Assembly: GCF_002368395.1 (NCBI RefSeq)
Contig: NZ_AP018254.1
Span: 1,860,001-1,924,000, forward strand
Reading direction: 5' to 3'
DNA from: Calothrix sp. NIES-3974
GTDB lineage: Bacteria; Cyanobacteriota; Cyanobacteriia; Cyanobacteriales; Nostocaceae
Length of the DNA stretch: 64,000 bases
Each line of letters begins with the position of its first letter. The stretch's first letter is position 1. Under the pieces are notes generated by a model. The model was not told the origin of the DNA, did not search any database, and saw nothing but the letters and a program-made list of their open reading frames with translations. This document shows, piece after piece, positions 60,340 through 64,000 of this stretch. Position numbers and translations under genes: made by a program.

Positions 60340-63186
60340 TTAATCCACTTTAAACGTACCGACCGTATCCTGTAGTTGGCGAGAAATTTCCACAGTTTGC
60401 TGCAATGATTCTGACACCTGCCGGGATGAATAGCTAGTGTGTTGGGAAACCGCAGCGATTTGCTCCATTAACTGACTCACCTGATGGGATGTTTCTAACT
60501 GGGAGGAGGTGGCCATCGAAATTGATTGGATTAATACATCCAATTGTCGGGATACGTCCAAAATTTGATTCAAACTTTGTTTCGCATCCTCCACCACACG
60601 GGTTCCTTCCACCACCTGGCTAGTACCTTGCTCCATCGCTTGTACCACCTCGCTGGTTTCCCGTTGAATATTTTCCACGATTTGTTCAATTTCCTTGGTA
60701 GCAGCTGCCGAGCGAGCTGCCAATTCTCCCACTTCTTCGGCTACCACCACAAATCCCTGGGCTTCCTCTCCTGCACGTGCAGCCTCAATCCCCGCGTTAA
60801 TCGCGAGGAGGTTGGTCTGCATGGAAATCTGGTTAATTAATGCCACAACCCGGGAAATTTGCTGGGTAGATTCACCTAACCGTTTCACCTTCTTCGCCGT
60901 TTCGCCGACGGTTTCCCGCATACTGAGAATGCTTTTTACGGTGCGTTCCATCGCCGTACCACTATTGGTAGCAGTATTACGAGCCTCATTGGCAACAGCT
61001 GCCGCTTTTTGAGCGCTCATTGCCACCGTTTGCATCGAACGGGTCATATTATCAACCGCATCCAGGGTACGATTAATTTCTTCTGCTTGATTCAAAGCTT
61101 CAATCGCCAACCGGTCGATCGCACTGGAATTATCGGCAATGGATGCATTGACCTGGGTAGCCGTTTGTTTTACCTGGGTGACAATTCCCCGCAAACTTTC
61201 AACGATGGAGTTAAAAAAGTCGGCAACCGTACCGATTTCTCCGGTAGTCACATCTGCCCTCACCGTTAAATCCCCACTGGCTGCACCTTCAACTTCACTC
61301 AATAACTCCAACAGCTGCATTTGTAATGCTTCTTTTTGTTGCCGTTCCGACATCGAACTGGCTTCAGCCATCCTGCGACCCTGTTCGATTTCCTCCAGTA
61401 GGGATCCGTGTTCCAAGGCAAAACCCATTTGGGTGGATATTTGCCGGAAAAACTCAATATCCGCAGGTTGCCATACCCGGGGAGAATCACAGTGGTGGGC
61501 GATCAATAAACCAATTAGTTGCTCATTAGTGACAATTGGTGCAATTAAATTGGCTTTAACTGCAAATTTTTCCAACATTTGCACATAGCAAGTTGCATTT
61601 TGGAGGCTGGTGTCTTGGTAAATATTACTAATCGCCCGAATTCTGCCGTCTTTATAGGTTTCCACATGGCGTTCTCGAAAACAAGGGTCATCGATGTGTA
61701 CCCCCGTCATTTTCGGGAAACCAGCAGCCACGGATTCCGCAACCACCACCCCATCCCAAGTTTCAGGATTAAATTTGTAAAAAATCACCCGGTCTGTTTT
61801 CAAGCCTTGACGAATTTCCCTGACTGCGGTCTTGAGGATTTCCTCTGTTTCCAGGGTGCGTCGCATTTTTAAAGTGATGTCGGTGAGATTTTTAGCCCGT
61901 TCGGTGTCAATTTCTTGTTTTTTAATCAGGGCTTGTAACTGTTCCGCCATCTGATTAATGTTTGTCCCCAAGTCACCCAGTTCGTCGTCACTTTGAACTT
62001 GCATCCGGGTGCTTAAATCCCCCCGTCCAATCCGTTCTACAGTTTCGGTGGCATTTAAAAGCGGATCGGTGGCACGTTTTGCTAACCAATAGGCAATCAT
62101 CCCTACCACCCCAGCAATTATCGCTGTACCGAATAGGGTGGCTAGAGCCAATTGATTACGGGCTTCAAAGGCAGTTGCAGCATCATTTGCTACTAGTACA
62201 GCCCACTGTAAACTGGGTAAACCAGGTAAATCGCTGGGGGTAGGTGCGTAGCTGAATAGTTTCTCTTGGTTATTAATCTTGCCAATAAAGGTGGTGCTTT
62301 CAGGATTTGCTTGTGTTTGGAGATTGGAAAACTCCGCTTTGATTTCCCGACCAACCTTGTTGGTAATACTGCTGACAAAAATCTTACCGGAGGCATCACC
62401 GAGAAAATATTCTTCCTTTTGATCGTCATGTTGGGAATGGAGTTTGAGTAGGCTCTCAACGGATGTAACAGGCATTCGCGCGCGAATAACTCCTACTAAC
62501 TGACCGGAAATGGTATCCTGAACTGGAGCCACCATAAAGATACTGAGTTTGCCGTTGTACTTTGATATCCGTGGCTGAGTAATTAAGGGTTTTTGGTCTT
62601 GCAACACCTTCTGAAAATAATCAGATTCTCGGTGATTACTAATTGCTGCTTCTCCAGGTTTCGGCGTGGATTGGGCAATTACATCCCCATTTAGGTCAAA
62701 AACGGCAATATTGTCATACACCTTATAGATATCGACATATTTGTCGAGAACCGCTTGTTTTTCCGCCTGTGTACCAAAATCACGAATCCGTCGATTGGCA
62801 AAGATGGGTAAACTAGCCATGACTTGGATATCACCATAGCGCTCAAACATGAAGCGATTAATCTTATCAGCCAACTCTTCCGTATGGGAAGCCTGAATTC
62901 TGGTGACTTTATCTGTAATACTTCTACTGGCGATCGCATTGGCAACCACACCCAGGGCTAAAACGGGAATTGTGCTAATAGCGATCGCCATAATTGTGGC
63001 TTTGGTACGGATTTTCATCCGTTTGAAACCGTTTGATACCACTTGCAAAGGTGATGTCCGGGTTGCCAAAGGGGATGACTCCGAAGCTAATACCAAGCTA
63101 GTATTGTGTTTGTCTGGTGGTATGGCTGGCTGTAAAGCTTGTTGCTGTTTTTCTTTCGTGTCAGCCGCGTCTGTTTTATTAAACAT
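60340..63186 (-). CDS. Methyl-accepting chemotaxis protein with Cache, HAMP and cyanobacteriochrome-like GAF domains, HmpD-like
   Basis: 948 residues. A membrane segment (residues 63-85), an extracytoplasmic Cache-type sensor (about 90-340), a second membrane segment (350-368), HAMP with [14 protein letters not shown], a phytochrome-related GAF (about 440-595), another HAMP-like region, and the MCP signalling hairpin with [18 protein letters not shown]. The GAF has DPCF at 500-503 (the DXCF Cys of dual-Cys cyanobacteriochromes) and Cys533 in the ATCYVQML position of the canonical bilin Cys, where the next residue is usually His. It is between CheW and CheA genes. Bilin binding is possible, not shown. 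Confidence 0.88.
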   Translation of the reverse strand: MFNKTDAADTKEKQQQALQPAIPPDKHNTSLVLASESSPLATRTSPLQVVSNGFKRMKIRTKATIMAIAISTIPVLALGVVANAIASRSITDKVTRIQASHTEELADKINRFMFERYGDIQVMASLPIFANRRIRDFGTQAEKQAVLDKYVDIYKVYDNIAVFDLNGDVIAQSTPKPGEAAISNHRESDYFQKVLQDQKPLITQPRISKYNGKLSIFMVAPVQDTISGQLVGVIRARMPVTSVESLLKLHSQHDDQKEEYFLGDASGKIFVSSITNKVGREIKAEFSNLQTQANPESTTFIGKINNQEKLFSYAPTPSDLPGLPSLQWAVLVANDAATAFEARNQLALATLFGTAIIAGVVGMIAYWLAKRATDPLLNATETVERIGRGDLSTRMQVQSDDELGDLGTNINQMAEQLQALIKKQEIDTERAKNLTDITLKMRRTLETEEILKTAVREIRQGLKTDRVIFYKFNPETWDGVVVAESVAAGFPKMTGVHIDDPCFRERHVETYKDGRIRAISNIYQDTSLQNATCYVQMLEKFAVKANLIAPIVTNEQLIGLLIAHHCDSPRVWQPADIEFFRQISTQMGFALEHGSLLEEIEQGRRMAEASSMSERQQKEALQMQLLELLSEVEGAASGDLTVRADVTTGEIGTVADFFNSIVESLRGIVTQVKQTATQVNASIADNSSAIDRLAIEALNQAEEINRTLDAVDNMTRSMQTVAMSAQKAAAVANEARNTATNSGTAMERTVKSILSMRETVGETAKKVKRLGESTQQISRVVALINQISMQTNLLAINAGIEAARAGEEAQGFVVVAEEVGELAARSAAATKEIEQIVENIQRETSEVVQAMEQGTSQVVEGTRVVEDAKQSLNQILDVSRQLDVLIQSISMATSSQLETSHQVSQLMEQIAAVSQHTSYSSRQVSESLQQTVEISRQLQDTVGTFKVD

Positions 63187-63521
63187 AAATTAATTGCCCT
63201 GTTTTGGGAAAGAGAACACAACGCCGTTTTTGGTAGTAAAAACACCCTGAATTTGGATTTGAGATTTTGGATTACCCTTATGGGTACGCGCAGCAATGGG
63301 AGGGGAGCAATCGTAACAGGAAGCAGAACTCTGGTATCAGGCAACATCCATGACCGTGACTTCCTCTCCGCTACGTGTCTATGGGTTTTGGATTACTTTG
63401 AGGTAAATTCGGTAGAAATAATACGGAACTATCCTACGAGAAGATAAATTCACCTCAGATCCTGACCTCTAGTACAGACGACCCCACGGGTCGTCTCCCC
63501 GACTTCCTCACAAAAAATGTA
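63187..63521. other. MCP-CheW spacer
   Basis: 335 bp. 'gagattttggattaccct' words and an AGACGACCC...GGGTCGTCT palindrome at 63476-63496, 25 bp past the CheW stop, probably ending or attenuating that transcript. No gene seen. Confidence 0.5.
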
Positions 63522-64000
63522 TTAATTTTGACGCAGAACCGAGGAGTGGACAATGGCATGGGCATCTAAAGCCAGCAAAATTTCATTGTCGTGGTTAATA
63601 CATCCCCTCAGATAGGGAACAAGACTACTGGCCACCTGACCAATGGGGGAATGAATTTCCTCTACGAGAAATTTCGTAGTGCCAATAATGTCATCGACTA
63701 CTAAACCCAATAAAGTTGTATCTACGCGCACAATGACCACGCTGTACTGGCGTAAACGTGTTTCTAGGGATTCGATATTCAATAGTTGGGGCAAATCAAT
63801 TGCCCAAATAATTCGACTTCGCCAGTTCATTAACCCTAAAACACAAGCAGGCATTCCCGGCATTGCTGTGACTGATTCGACGGGAATCACGATTGCTTCT
63901 TGGGTATGGCGCATTGACAAAACGGCTGGGGTATGCTTATTAAGCATAAATTTGAGATAGCCATCGGTGGTATTGGCCAGATTTGCCTGGTTGGCGATCG
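63522..64000 (-). CDS. CheW-like adaptor, HmpC-like (runs off the window)
   Basis: At least 158 residues; the frame is open to base 64000 (IANQANLANTTDGYLKFML before the first Met), so the start is outside. VLGLMNWRSRIIWAIDLPQLLNI, VDTTLLGLVVDDIIGTTKFL and LRGCINHDNEILLALDA are the CheW fold's typical beta-barrel strands. It connects MCP and CheA. First visible gene of the CheW-MCP-CheA series on the minus strand. Confidence 0.85.
   Translation of the reverse strand, partial: IANQANLANTTDGYLKFMLNKHTPAVLSMRHTQEAIVIPVESVTAMPGMPACVLGLMNWRSRIIWAIDLPQLLNIESLETRLRQYSVVIVRVDTTLLGLVVDDIIGTTKFLVEEIHSPIGQVASSLVPYLRGCINHDNEILLALDAHAIVHSSVLRQN

Overview
The window is chromosomal DNA of a cyanobacterium, most likely a filamentous, hormogonium-forming member of the Nostocales. 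Evidence: the octamer GCGATCGC (HIP1) recurs inside and between genes; rbcL-rbcX-rbcS are clustered (form IB Rubisco); a cyanobacterial CrtR hydroxylase is present; an HmpC/D/E-like CheW-MCP-CheA locus of the kind that drives hormogonium motility closes the window; and intergenic DNA carries runs such as 'gggagttgggaatag' and 'aatccaaaatcc', typical of Nostocales. No species is claimed.

Layout. 1-5.1 kb: the start of a probable glycerate kinase gene (minus strand), a small transposon-like repeat, then a decayed accessory cassette: a HEPN-like gene, a small BolA-like domain and a large ParA-like/P-loop ATPase. The ATPase is broken by an in-frame stop and by an IS982-family insertion with a clean 5-bp target duplication. 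5.5-14.6 kb: secreted HEAT-repeat protein, Ap4A phosphorylase, CCA-adding enzyme, a 1.8-kb gene-free stretch of repeats, Obg, a glycosyltransferase and a secreted beta-propeller protein. 15.3-18 kb: rbcLXS with a good terminator. 18.3-22 kb: glycosyltransferase, a rhomboid lacking its catalytic serine, and a gap1-type GAPDH. 22.3-28.4 kb: a minus-strand sulfur block, sbpA - metY - metX - cysT - cysW, joining sulfate uptake to homoserine-to-homocysteine chemistry. 28.6-38 kb: tRNA-Gly, small genes, rfbB, a TPR protein, ssb, mreBCD and crtR. 38-48 kb: pyruvate kinase, two glycosyltransferases, rfbA, murA, a DUF2227 protein, tRNA-Val, a SnoaL-like protein and pdxJ. 48.4-49 kb: a DUF433/DUF5615 toxin-antitoxin pair whose toxin is frameshifted. 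49-56.5 kb: a proline-rich membrane protein, the pstS-pstC-pstA-pstB operon behind a Pho box, and a divergent, motif-degenerate PstB paralogue. 57-64 kb: chemotaxis-type hybrid kinase, MCP with a cyanobacteriochrome-like GAF domain, and CheW.

The most distinctive feature beyond the genes is repeat content. There are at least three families of short transposon-like elements, a non-autonomous derivative of the resident IS982, and about a dozen copies of an AGAGACG...CGTCTCT palindrome whose inner arms vary between copies while mostly staying complementary. In one place the IS982 derivative sits in the centre of such a palindrome, and an uninterrupted copy lies about 160 bp away. The best candidate for an undescribed system is the broken HEPN/BolA-like/ParA-ATPase cassette. 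The degenerate PstB paralogue, the serine-less rhomboid and the two-cysteine GAF domain of the MCP are the most testable single-gene observations. All assignments come from reading the sequence; no database search was run.
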